Shown here piece by piece: positions 1-11,600 of a stretch of DNA of 64,000 nucleotides. The DNA comes from Syngnathus acus (lineage: Eukaryota > Chordata > Actinopteri > Syngnathiformes > Syngnathidae), in assembly GCF_901709675.1 (NCBI RefSeq), contig NC_051105.1:1240001-1304000 (forward strand). The letters run 5' to 3'. Below the pieces are notes generated by a model. That model ran no database searches and was not told the origin of the DNA. It saw nothing but the letters and a program-made list of their open reading frames with translations. How positions within the stretch are numbered: the stretch's first letter is position 1; each line of letters starts with the position of its first letter. The position numbers and the translations under genes are program-made.

Positions 1-632
1 AGGCGTACACGTCCATAAGCGCCGAAGACTTCGCCGCCTTTGTGGGCTATTCGGTGGAAGAAGCCATCAAAGGTAAGGGGGGACAAAGTGGGCGATTCGG
101 GCAAACCTTTTTGACTTGACCGCTTGTGTTTGCCTGAAGGTGTGGTGAGTCAGGGCTGGCAGGCGGATCCCACCACCAGGATGGTGATGCCCAAAAAGCC
201 AGGTAGGGTTTTTGTTTTTGCTTCTATTTTTTAAATCGGCATCTGCTGCACACATGTTCAGCATCCACGTCGCCAATTGCTAACGGCGAGTCATCTCATG
301 CTAGTTATCATCTAAATCACTCGCGGGGGGGGCGGGGTATCTGTCTGGTCGGGATGAGCCTGACGTGAGGCAATGTTGCTCTTTCAAGTCAACTCAGTCA
401 CCTCTGCGTGGTTAAAAAAGAAGCGGAGGTGGCGTGAGATCGTTTGCCCTTGCTGACACCTGAGTTGAAAAACGTGGGGGCAAAAAATGGCAGCCATGTA
501 AAAAAGGCATGACTCAATGCACTGCGTTGTCTCTATGTTGTCCTCCGTGCAGATCCTCCCCCCGTTTCGTCGGTTCCCAACGAGCAGCAGTTGGCCAGAC
601 TCACCGATTACGTGGCGTTCTTGGAGAACTGA
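1..632 (+). CDS. COPS8: COP9 signalosome subunit 8, 3' part of gene (partial)
   Basis: Three exons are visible: 1-72 (start lies outside the window), 140-202 and 553-632, with the stop TGA at 630-632. The first reads [20 protein letters not shown], the second [20 protein letters not shown] and the third ends [13 protein letters not shown]. These match the C-terminal third of vertebrate COPS8 as I know it. COPS8 is the smallest PCI-type subunit of the COP9 signalosome, which removes NEDD8 from cullins in nucleus and cytoplasm. Splice sites are GT-AG and all junctions are phase 1. The segment that in human follows the second block (containing ALDVSFNKF) is not recognisable between 203 and 552, so one small exon may be absent or too diverged to see. 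The gene converges on COL6A3. Confidence 0.92.
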
Positions 633-692
633 TCACCACAACAAATATTGTCTTTAGATTTGTGCAGACTTATCATGCTTTTGTGTTATAAA

Positions 693-698
693 AATAAA
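693..698 (+). promoter_or_regulatory. COPS8: Polyadenylation signal AATAAA of COPS8
   Basis: AATAAA lies 61 bases after the COPS8 stop codon, in an AT-rich stretch. Position and sequence fit a short 3' UTR. Confidence 0.75.
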
Positions 699-1072
699 TA
701 CTTACAAACACTCTGGTGTGATTATGATCTCTTTTGACATATAACCTCAACTCCATCTGGATGATGTTTCGCTAAAGTCTTATAGACCAGGTATGCAAAA
801 TCTCAACGAATTGAACATAAGTTGAAAATGTGGAGACATGATTTTGTTTTTATTGAATGACAGGGTTGGATATTTTGGGCTAATGTTTCTTACTATTACT
901 ACTTATGTACGGTGCCCTTTCTCCCATTTCTGCCAATGTGTCTTTTGACATTTGGAAAGTGCAATGTATAGATGGTTGCTAATACATGTGCGACTCCTGT
1001 GGTTCTTTTGAGCCATGCATGCATGCATCCATGTGAGTCCGTCCATGTGTTGCGTCTTCTTGACGGTGCGCA

Positions 1073-1256
1073 TACCAGCCAGCCAGCCAGCCAGCCAGCC
1101 ATGCATCCAGCCAGGCATCCAGCCAGGCATCCAGCTAGCCAGCCATGCATCCAGCTAGCCAGCCATGCATCCAGCTAGCCAGCCATGCATCCAGCTAGCC
1201 AGCCATGCATCCAGCTAGCCAGCCATGCATCCAGCTAGCCAGCCAGCCAGCCGCTG
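1073..1256. repeat. Minisatellite with a 20-bp unit (CAGC/CATGCATC core)
   Basis: The left part is a run of CAGC tetramers. From about 1091 it becomes a tandem array whose 20-bp unit is agccatgcatccagctagcc; about six near-perfect copies cover 1140-1250. The unit contains the palindromes ATGCAT and AGCT. It is intergenic. Long open frames across it are simply products of the repeat. Confidence 0.9.
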
Positions 1257-1315
1257 CGTGAGCGTGAGAAGTTACCGGACTCCCTGCTGGCCTTGGAGGA
1301 TGTCCGCCAGAACTA
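1250..1315 (+). other. Short coding-like segment ending in a stop, unidentified
   Basis: Directly after the minisatellite, one plus-strand frame reads PLREREKLPDSLLALEDVRQ, then N and TAA at 1313-1315. The composition looks like the end of an alpha-helical protein rather than intergenic noise. An AG (ccag) just before it could act as an acceptor. I cannot name a family and see no partner exon. It could be a relic of a displaced last exon, or chance. Confidence 0.2.
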
Positions 1316-3732
1316 AATTTGCTTCCTTGTGACACGTGCAGATAAAATTCACACCGATGAGCGCAGGATGCAGAACTTTATCGGTGGGTTTTTGTATTTT
1401 CTTTTTTCAACCTGTAGGGGAAGGCTTGCGTCAAAATGGAGAACAAGAGCACACGTTAAAAAAGTTGGCAGTAAAGTATTTGATTGATTGATTGACTTGC
1501 ATAATTACGCGTTTTATTGTAGAAGTATTTTGGAGCACGAAAGCCAAGCCTGTCACATTGTGCACATCTATTGTTGCTATTTTTGCAAACGTGTGAAGAG
1601 GACGAGAAGGAAAAAGCACAGTCCGAGAATGGTGCAGGTACTTCCCACTTTCGCAGTGCGCGCACACCTGTCAGCCATGAAAGAGCGCATGGCGCTATAT
1701 AAAGCTAGCGAGATTGTTGACCGCTGTGCAACCTCATGCCATGCAAACATTCCAAAGTGTTTCGATTGACTTCGTGAGGCAGTGTTGGCCAATGAGAGAC
1801 ATCCAAATGTGTTTTGGTGAGTTGATGTTGACATTTGAGCAACCACGTCGTGCGTTCAGCTTTACTGTTTAAAAGTTGCAAAGTGCACTCGGTGAGATTG
1901 TTGACACTTTTTCTACATCAAAATGTGTTTTGGTCCGTTGATGTTGATTGATCGTTGAGGTGAGTGACATCAACGACGTGCTAGCTTGCTAATCGTGTGT
2001 TAGCTTGTGCAGAATCGCTAAAGTGCAACAAAAGATTCATGCGCCAAATGAAAATGAGAAATATTCACCTTTTTTTTTTTTTGCAACATTAAAATGTGTT
2101 TTGCTGCAAACGGAAATGTTAAGTGTTGGGCAACCGCGTGTCGAGTGTTAAAGCAGATATGACTTTTGGGACATTCACTGTAAATGTGTAGGTGATATTG
2201 GCGAGGTCGTCTGAAAGACAAGCCCGACTTAGGCTGCTGGGAGCTGTTTTTGTCGCTAGCCAGTAACCTGATGCACTCAAACGAAATTGACACTTTATTA
2301 TGATGATTAAAATCCATCGAGGCATTCATGCTATCAATGCTGTGAACGTTTGTTTTGAAATGGACACTTGTGTCACCACCGGGCGTCCAGAACAACTCCT
2401 TGGATTTCCTCACATTTACGCAAATGTTGAAAGAAAATATAGGACAACAAAAGGATCAAATTATTACAACAAATTATTGTACAAAAATACAGAAATGGAA
2501 AAAAAAAATTGAATGTTACACGTCATATAGCTACATATGGAAATATATGAATATAGATATTATTATTATTATTCTGCTCGAGTGAGTCAGTGTCCTGTAA
2601 ATAGACTGCTATTGGTAACGTCACCTGTTTTATAAACATGAACCTCCACTGGACAGCACGCCACTAAATACAGTATTGTGTTGTCGAATGTTCAGCGCTA
2701 GAGGGCAGTCTTGTGCAAATATTGGTGAGTAGTTGCCATAGACTGGCACAAATTGCCTCACTCGAATGCAGGGAAATGGAAATATTAAAGGGCACACTAT
2801 GGGGTCCCAAAATGTATTTGATAAAGATGGACTTGTATTTTTGGAAACTGTTGTGAATTTTTGAATTCAATTGCGAATTGAGGAGTCATCGGCATCACAG
2901 TCTCGAAAGACCATAGATTTCTTGTGTCTGGAGGTTAGGTGTTCTTTGCACAGCGTCTGCTGTGGCTGGTGAGCCTCTCCAGTGCGCAAGAAGCCTGGGC
3001 AAGTTTTATGGAAGCCTTGAGTTTCCCAGGCATCAGGGCTTCCCTCTCGGCCTGTCATCCAAAGGAACATGACTGGCAGGAAAGATCGAGAAATACACAC
3101 AAATTGACTCCGTTTGGCTCACGAATGCAATTTTATTTCAAATTCTATAATATTATTTGGATAGGGGTGAATATAATCGAACATTATGAGTGGTTCTTAA
3201 AACATGTTAAAGGTGCCTTTACATACGCTTTAAAGTAGTAAAAATATGGGGCAAAATACATGTTTGATGAAAATTATACAGTGCATAGTTTATATTACAC
3301 ATCTGACAACAAAATGCAAATATTGGATAAAATATACAATTTTAAAATATTAAAAAACAAATTGATCCTAAAAAGATACTACAACAAGAGGGGTAAGAAA
3401 ACAAAAATATGAAACAGTTCCCCAAACAAAAAATATTAGACAAGAATAACAGATTTTTAAAACTATATAACGTTATAGAATCTATTACTTGTTCATAGAA
3501 TGCAGTTGGGTTTAATCAGGGGGGAAAAAAGATTAGTGGACCAACCTCTCATTCCTTCCCTTTTCCGTTTGCTACCACATTGGGGAGTTGTTTAATGTGT
3601 CGGTGGTCTCAATCCACACAGTGAAAATGTTTCCATGTGGGAAACGAGATGAGTCACAACCATGCGAACGTGGGAGACTCAAACGCGAGCGTAGATGAGA
3701 AAAAGATGGCGTAGAAGAAGCCAGGGGAGTCC
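1316..3732. other. Intergenic stretch, no gene recognised
   Basis: AT-rich sequence between the convergent genes COPS8 and COL6A3. Only short open frames without recognisable domains are present on either strand. There are simple T and A tracts (about 2068-2083 and 2500-2510) and an ATT run near 2561. No RNA gene or transposon coding region was seen. Confidence 0.6.
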
Positions 3733-3924
3733 GTGAGAGCAGGGGAAAGGGGCTCAGAGGGTCCGGTAGGAGCCAAAGAAATGCGGTCGGGAAGGAGGAA
3801 GAGTACTCCAAACATTACTTTTGAGTCACTCAGTAAAGTGAGCCGTGATGAGTCGGAGTCACCGGCTGCTAGCTGGAGTCGGTCGGTGACCTCCTATGAC
3901 CCCATCCAGTTGAATCTTCAGTAA
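3733..3924 (+). other. Candidate terminal exon of an unidentified plus-strand gene
   Basis: An open frame ends SRSVTSYDPIQLNLQ and a TAA at 3922-3924. The stretch is Ser/Arg rich (RRKSTPNITFESLSKVSRDE) and reads like a phosphorylatable cytoplasmic tail. An AATAAA follows at 3976-3981, a spacing natural for a 3' end. A possible acceptor (ggtccggtag) ends at 3769. I recognise no family and found no upstream exon, so this may be a gene end, a pseudogene remnant or chance. Confidence 0.25.
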
Positions 3925-3975
3925 CCCCCCACTGAAATGTGACTTTTAGCAGACTCGAATGCTTGCATTTAACCA

Positions 3976-3981
3976 AATAAA
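3976..3981 (+). promoter_or_regulatory. AATAAA motif after the candidate terminal exon
   Basis: AATAAA on the plus strand, 51 bases after the stop at 3924. It supports a real transcript end only if the upstream open frame is expressed. Confidence 0.3.
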
Positions 3982-4334
3982 AATGAGGGGAAAACATCTC
4001 TTTGATGGGCTAACGCGGTGAGCCTGCTGGAGTCAATGTAACTGCTTACTGCTGCTCAATGTGAAAGTCATTTACAGCCCCCTCAACTTTTTATGGCGCT
4101 TGCTGGAAAGACGTACCGCCAACAGTGTTAGTCATCGTTAGAACGGTTTGGTTTGGGCTTCACAGAGGGCGGGTGTGGGGGCAGTGGTCTGTCATTTTTT
4201 TAATTCAGCGGTCAAGCCAACCGCAAGGACATGATGAGTGGAATCATCTTGAAATGATTGATATTGGCACTTTGATGTTGCTTTCTGATCAAATCGAGCG
4301 CCGTCCAATCATGTGACTTCTTTTTCTCCCGTAG

Positions 4335-4463
4335 GTGGACGTGCGGCCTACGAATTTCTGACAGCGGGCAGATTATTTTGCTCCAAATGTTCCGATTGTC
4401 TTGCAATTCCATCGTACCACGCGCACATTCAAGCCCGGAACATAAACGCCTTCGCGTTTCAAG
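4335..4463 (+). other. Candidate orphan exon (129 bp, phase 1-1), unidentified
   Basis: A pyrimidine tract and gtag (ttttctcccgtag) precede 4335, and AAG|GTAAGA follows at 4463. Between them 43 codons are open: GGRAAYEFLTAGRLFCSKCS, then a part with SYHAHIQARNINAFAFQ. A CxxCxxC cysteine cluster is visible. Good splice sites on both sides with matching phases are unlikely in noise, but I recognise no family and see no neighbouring exon. It lies between the ends of two convergent genes. Confidence 0.3.
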
Positions 4464-4954
4464 GTAAGACCTCGTTTGGGAGTCTGTGTTTTTCATTGCA
4501 ATTTTTTTTTTTTTTCTTCTTGCATGCAAGCCAGAGTTGAGATGTTAATTGAATGGGGAGTAATACAGGAAATGGAGAGTTTATCGCGTTAGTATTTGAA
4601 GAATCCCAAGAGATATAACATCTGGAAAAACTGCTCGGTTGAGAAGGGAAGAAAAAAAAAAGGACGACACATCCGCTTGGCAGAACAAATTCACTTTTTG
4701 AAGGGTGCATTCCTTTCCCACATTTTGTATTGCTGAAAATCTTGCTCCAACTAAAAGGTGTACTTTTGAAGGGTAAGTGATTTTGGCAAGATGTCAGCAA
4801 TTAGAAAGGAGTTTCAGCCAATATAAAGCGACTGTTTTTTTTTTTCCTTTTCCTCATGTGTGTCTTTGAATGATTTTAGAGGCAAAATTTTGAACTGGAA
4901 AAATTGATAAAGTGGTCAAAAAAGCAGAAATGGAATGGTTATTAGAAAGTCTGT

Positions 4955-4960
4955 TTTATT
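4955..4960 (-). promoter_or_regulatory. COL6A3: Polyadenylation signal AATAAA of COL6A3
   Basis: AATAAA on the minus strand (tttatt on plus), about 620 bases after the COL6A3 stop. It is the first clear signal downstream and implies a 3' UTR of roughly 0.6 kb. Confidence 0.6.
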
Positions 4961-5530
4961 TTGTGTTTGATAAGTCAGATGAAACACAAATTTCCGTAAA
5001 TGAAACAAAGAACAAAGACAGCTGAACAAATACATTCTATCTTGATATTGCTTTGGTTTGTTTGAGGCAGTAGCTCTTGTGTGCACTTCATCTACTTGCA
5101 TTCTAGCACTTGCTACCATTTTGAATACAAGACTCGTGTCAACGTTTTGTGTGTGGCTATCGATATACGACATAAGAAGCTTCGTGTAGTAATTCATGCA
5201 AATCCTGAAATGGCTGGAACATATTTTACCGCTGAAGTAAAAAATAACCTGCACTACGGTAAATCGGACGACTTGACTGTACAAAACAAAATGCACATCA
5301 TTACCATCTGCAAAACAAACACTAAGTAGCACCAGTAGATTTAAAAAAACAAACAAATATCATGCGGCAAATGGTGTTGTTTTTCATTTGTGACGAGGGA
5401 ACTGAAAGAAGTGAAATGACTAGCTGAAGCTATTGGGGCGGGTGGGGTCAAGTCCATTTGTGTGGAATCCAGTGCAGCCTCCATTCGTACAGTATGACCA
5501 GTGTGGTGGATGGTTCTCCTCAAAGCGCAT

Positions 5531-5549
5531 GGACGGACGGACGGACGGG
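5531..5549. repeat. Short GGAC microsatellite in the COL6A3 3' UTR
   Basis: Four GGAC units and a partial one lie just after the stop codon in the direction of transcription. It is the same tetramer that occurs in every unit of the VWA array, but isolated and short. Confidence 0.85.
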
Positions 5550-5578
5550 CTGGCTGGCCACGGCTGCCACGCGGCTCC

Positions 5579-5619
5579 TTATGTGCTTAGCGAAGCCATC
5601 CCCCCTTGCTTGAAGGGCG
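5579..5619 (-). CDS. COL6A3: COL6A3 last coding exon
   Basis: Acceptor TTGTCGGCAG, then [13 protein letters not shown] and TAA. The human chain ends APVLAKPGVISVMGT, so length and pattern fit. The exon enters in phase 1, as required by the Kunitz exon. Confidence 0.85.
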
Positions 5620-8600
5620 CTGCCGACAAATAGACAAGGTCACGTGACGTCCGGTAAAACATTCGATTGGCCATACTGCAGGATTTGGACTTGGTTACCT
5701 GGTTGTCCACAAGCCTTGGCACACTGTTCATGCGTGTCGAAGCGATTCTGGTTCCCGCCGCAGCCTCCGTACCAGAAGCGCGCGCAGCTCTTGCTAGGTG
5801 CGTCGTAGTGCCACTTGAGGACAAACTTGGCGCACGTGCCCTCCTCCTTGGGGAGTTGGCAAATGTCCACGGTTGTTGAGGCCGCTGTCGAGAAGCCAAA
5901 CACAATGATTTCCCAGTTACATTTGGAAACGATGAGACGATAGATGTCAAGCAATGGACATTTTTGAGGATCCAACCTGGAGCTGGTTGGCGCTCCGCCG
6001 CTTTGCCTACTTGTTGCTCCTGGGGTTCAGGCTCCGGCACTGTGAAAGTGCATATGCAGATTTTTGAAGCATTGAAGCAAAGTGATGGGCTAGCTCTCCA
6101 AAAGTTAAGCCCACTGACCTGTGGCTGGTTTGTCCAGTGGCGTGTTGACTGGAGCGGTGATGACCTGGCTGCTGATGATTGGCCGCTGCGCCGCTGCCTC
6201 TGTCAGTGACACAACCGGCAATGTTCGTCATCCGCAGAGCCTCATTTAAATATTCATCATCAGTCGTGAGCAAGCAGCGTTGGGAAGTTTGAGAACTGAC
6301 TGGTAGTCACGACGCCTTTGTGGGTGGCGAGCACGTGGCCGTCGGCGCCGTGGCCCGTCACCACGGCGTGGTACGTCTGCCCGCTCTCCAGCTTGTCCAC
6401 GGACAGCTCGGAGCCCGACACGTTGGTCTTGACGGCCAAGGCGTGGTCGCGCAGTCGCGTCACCGTCACTTGGAAGTAGACAAAGTTCTTGGGGTCCGGG
6501 TTGGTCCAACGCAACTTGAAGCCGCTACGCGTCACGTTGGACACGTGAAGCTCCTCGGGGTCCATCGCTGAACACAAACAAAAGCAAGCAAGCGACATTT
6601 CATTATTAGTGTTTTTTTTCCCCCCAGTGTTTTTCTCATGTTTATATTTTCCTGATCAGTATTCATGTTTACAATATTTTGTGATGAAATAAAATCTCAT
6701 CAGTTTTTGCTTTCGTACAAACGGATCTCACCTTTGTGCTTTACTGGATGAGATTCCTGCTGCTTTTCGTGTTGTTTTGTGTGGCTCCTGTAAATGGCAA
6801 GATCATGTGGAAACCTGATGATGATGATGTTGTTAAGGAAAAATAAAAAAGAATCAACAGAACAGTAGCTTACTCGGGTTGGCGTGCCAAAGTGGTGAAA
6901 GGGTTTTTTAGGGGCTGGTCACTCTGGAACCACTTGCAGTGTTTGGACACTTCAGGGGACATGAAGAAAGCGTTTTCAACTGCAATGGAAGAAAAAAGAA
7001 TTAGAAGAAACACTCCAAAATATTATGACCGATCCCCAAATATCCCAAATCTACAAATGAGAGGAAATAACATGAGGATACAATAAATCAAATTGTAGTC
7101 AACAAACTTACTGCTGATGTACTTGGGCAGCATCTGTCCAAAGGTGCGCAGGTGCTTATCGTAAAACTGCGAGATGGTGTCCAGCCTCTTGAAGAAGACG
7201 TCGGTGGGCTCGCTGGCCATGCGGGACAGGACGCGAGCGTCGCCGGCGCTCAGCTTCTCGCCGACGCCAAAGATGACCAAAAAGTAGCCTCTGCACTTGA
7301 TGTCGATGGCGACGCGTACCAGTTGCTCCTCGAGCTCCTCCACGCCGCCCGTCACAAAGAGCATCAACACCTTGCGTGGCCGCTGCAGGGGCGCCTTCTC
7401 AAAGACGTGCTCCACCGTCCACTCCATGGCGGCCGCCAACGAACGTCCGCCTTCCAGCTGCGGCGTCTTGTCCAGCAGGAACTTGACGATGCCCTCCGCC
7501 GACTGGTGCTCGGTCAGGCCGATGTCCACGTGGACGGGTATCTTGGTGTGGTTGTGGATGAACTGGTAGGGCGCCTGCTGGAGGACGGCCACTCTGGCGT
7601 GGTGAGGGGACGTCTCGGGGCTGGAGGACACCTGCAGGTGCTCCACCATGTGCGCGATGTAGCGTTTGATCTCGGTGAAGACGGCGGGGTACGTGCTTTC
7701 CGAGCTGTCCACCACGAAGCTCATGTCGATGTCCACGTCGGTGGTGAAAGACCTTCTGTCTCGACCGGGCGAGGGCGGGATGTAGTCGCACATTTGGTCA
7801 GGGGCGCAGATGTCTGCAAAAGAGCAAAGCCCGCTCTCTACATCTGTGCTTCTCAAAACGTGTTTTCCATCTAGCTCCGCTTCCAAAATCATAGACATAA
7901 CATTTCTAAGATTCTTCTTCTTTTGGCTGTTCCCGGTAGGAGTCGCCACTGTCTTTAGTTAAACATTCTTACCGAAACAAAGATGGCAGTTCATGACTTT
8001 TGTCATGACTGAATTAAACTGGGCACTTCCTGGGTTGGGCATGACGATGACCTGGGCCAGAGCTGTGTTGTTCACCTTCGTGGGGCAAAATGACAGCATA
8101 TGATTAAAAAATGGGACTCTGATTGGTTCGTCGGGCTCGAAGACATCCCAAGCGAAGAAAATCCCAAAGCAGGGCAAAAGTGTCGCGGTACGGCACCGCA
8201 TCAGCATTACCTGCAAGGCTCTGGTGAGCGCCCTGTCGTCACTCTTGACCAAGAACAAGGTGGCGATGCCGGCGTCGTGGAGGCGCAGCGCGGCGTTGGT
8301 GACGGCCTGGGCGTTGGCCACCGAGCCGCCCACAAAGAAGACGGCCACCTTCCTGACCAGGAAGCCGCTGCGCACTCTCTTGAAGGTGTTGTGCGCCACG
8401 AAGCTCATAGCCGTCTCCAGGCTGCGCCGCTTGTTGGTCTGCAGTGTCTGCAGGCCCTCCACGTGGCGCAGCAGCGCCCGCTTCTTCAGCGCGTCGCTGA
8501 AGCGCACCTCGGTAGTCACCTCGCTGTTGTAGAGCGCCAGGGCCACGCGGGCACCTCGCGGACAGTTGCTCTCCGACACGGTGATGCCGTTGACCAGCCG

Positions 8601-11600
8601 CAGCACGGCCTCGCGCATGCCGTTGAAGGCCGGCCGCCCCACGTCGTTGGACGCGTCCAGCACGAAGGCCAACTCCGTCGGGTACAGGGGGCACTCCAGC
8701 TTGCCTGGGGAAGCCCACCGACACGTTTAGTTTTTCGTCCACCATGGCTAAAAATGGAAACGGCGGCGTTTGCTCCTTACCGTAGCAGCAGGCTGTTGAC
8801 GAAAGGGACAAAAAATGAGTGCGGTGTACATAAGAGAGCATCGATTGTTCAGGCGAGACTTAAAAGGGACAAATTATGGAGGCTGCCCATTTGAAAGGAT
8901 CCCATTTTGTTTTGGAGTTTGACTTCATACATTGTTGTAGTAATTCAAATTCAATATTTGTGCTGTGTTTCTGCATGCTGTGTTGAACGCCTGAGACTTA
9001 CGACAATTGTCTCTGATCTTCTTGACGAGGTCGCATTGCTAATGAGAAAAAAGAAACAAGAAACACGTGACCTCACTCTGGAGCTCTGTTTAAAGTAAGC
9101 AGGATGATGATGGTGTAAAGTACGCCAAACGTACCACAACTCCCGGTCCTCTCGGCCCCTTCAGACCCTAAAGCGCCAAAAGCACAAATGGTGATGCTAA
9201 AGTCCGGACAAGATCAAGATTGCCGGATGAGGTGCGAGTGAAGGACGTTTCTTACGTAAGGCCCCGGATAGCCGACCTCTCCCTTCTGCCCGCCCGTTCC
9301 GGCATTTCCGGAAACGCCCTGCCGGAAAAGAAACGTCATTGCTGTTTCCGTTTTGGATTCACATGGACAGATAAACATAAGAATTGAGAAAAACAAGTGA
9401 ATGCATAAAAACAAGCGCCTAGTTTACCCTCTGCCCAAGATTTCCTCGAGGACCAGGTGCACCCTTGGTTCCTGCGTTACCAGCTTCTCCCTGCACGGTT
9501 GGAAAAAGAAGCAGGAGTGCAGTTAAAGTTATTTGCCAGTGGGTGGAAATGTTTTTGCGAGATCAGTTAAACACCTAGTTGGCAAATAATGCCAAACTGA
9601 AAATAGTCTCTTCCTCACCTTTGGCCCCGGGAACCCTGGGAAGCCTTCATCACCCTAGAGATGAAAATCAATCGGTTAGGGTGGACGTCCAATGACGTGT
9701 ATATTTCAAAACGATCCCAGCATGAAGTAAAATCTGAGCATATGTTAGCAGTACAAACAACGAGAAGACAAAATGGACTTGCCCTTCTTCCTTTGGGCCC
9801 CGAGATGCCGAATCCATCCCTGCCATCTTCTCCCTTGGAGAAAAACACAACACGTCCGTTTGAGCTGCCCGCCATCTTTCATCAGCATTACAAATACGAG
9901 ATCAAAGATGTCTTACAGACTCTCCGCGGAGTCCCAACGGTCCGATGACGCCTTTAATTCCCGGATCTCCAGGCTCTCCCTACACGACCCCAGACAAAAC
10001 AGGATGTACAGACAAAAAAAAAGTATAAGTTAGACATCTCTCTTCGGTACGTATTGAAAAATGTGACCAGGCTGTTTTCTTTGGTTTCATCTGTGGACGT
10101 TGCTGTTTTCCTCCAATTTATTACATATGTGCGAAGTAACATGAGAGAGAAAATAAGCGAGGCTCAGGCCCCGCGTGTTTAGAAATTAAACAAGGCTGTC
10201 GCGGAAGGAACACAAAGGCCCGCCAACATTAGTTCCAGTGTGTACCTTGCGACCGACTGGTCCTCTTCTTCCCTTTTCTCCCGAAGCACCTGGGCTTCCC
10301 CCGGGACCCTGCAAAGGAACAGCACTAGATTCTAGATTCTTTTCTCAGAATTCTACACACAGCATCCTAAAATGCGTGTGTGAATGCACAGGCTATGTCG
10401 AGATTTGATTTTTGTAAGGCTGACTCACTCTGGGTCCAGGATTTCCATCTTCTCCTCTGGGTCCTGGTGCACCGTTTGGTCCAGCCGGACCCTAGTCGAG
10501 AAGACGCAAAAAGGCAATTGTGGTGATGGGACATTATGTCATGTGAATCAGCGCCCCAAATGATCATTTCAAAGCAAAATAGTTGACGTCCCTTTCAGTT
10601 TTTAGAATGGCGCCTTGAGAAGGAGCAGAAGCGTCCCCCCCAATTTCGTGTTGATTGATTCAACTGGTGCCAGGGGCTTTCCAAAAAGCACTAGTGAGGG
10701 AATTCACCCAAAGTGGCTGCTTCAACCCAAAATGTCTGACTTCCTGTTCAGTTTATGGCCTCATTCTAAACATTTGCAAAGAGGACTTACTCTTGATCCT
10801 CCGATTCCAGGTTCCCCCCTCACACCGTCAACTCCAGGTGGTCCCGACTTCCCCTTTTTAGGCAACAGCAGCATTTTAGAATCAGGTGACATTACCCTTG
10901 TCGTTTCATGCCCCCCCCCCTCCCCCTCAAAAAAAAGGAAAACACTTACAGCTTGTCCCGGCGCGCCTCGTCTCCCATCCGCTCCCTAATGAAAACATGG
11001 GGATATTAAATACAAAATGGCCACATGGCAAAAGCAATCCGTGGTTGAAGGCCTTACCCTTCTTCCTGGTTCTCCAGCTGCTCCCTTGTTTCCGTCCTCG
11101 CCGGGATCGCCCTAATGGTCAACAACAAAGTCAAGATGTCCTACAGGCGGTACGGATCAAATACATTCCAAACTAATGACAGCACGTTTATGTAGCAACG
11201 CAAGTGGGGAAGTGTACTGACAATTTTTCCCCATGTGCTTATAATGAATTACATTATTTAATACATTTTAATATACTGTATGCTAGTATGGCATTACCGC
11301 TGGTCCCGCATCACCAGGGTCTCCTTTTGGTCCGGCTCTGTTATTATCCACTCCACTTGTACCCTATTAAGACAGAAATATCCAAATCAATAGCCAGAAC
11401 AAACCTTGTTTGAATGGTTACAATCAGGAAATGTCGACGAAACTCACAGGGTCTCCTCTGATTCCCAGTTCGCCTTTGTCTCCCGCTTGGCCTTTGATGC
11501 CTTTAGGACCCTTGAAGATTCAAACACATCAAGTCAGCTGAGAAAATATTGCCTGGGTAATGATAATCCGAAGAAAAATTCCATGACTCACTCTACTGCC

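Noticed and set aside
5341-5523. Cys-containing frame on the minus strand ending CTGFHTNGLDPTRPNSFS as an alternative COL6A3 end
   Set aside because: It lies after the well-supported stop at 5579, has no good acceptor, and its start overlaps the GGAC repeat. Treated as 3' UTR.
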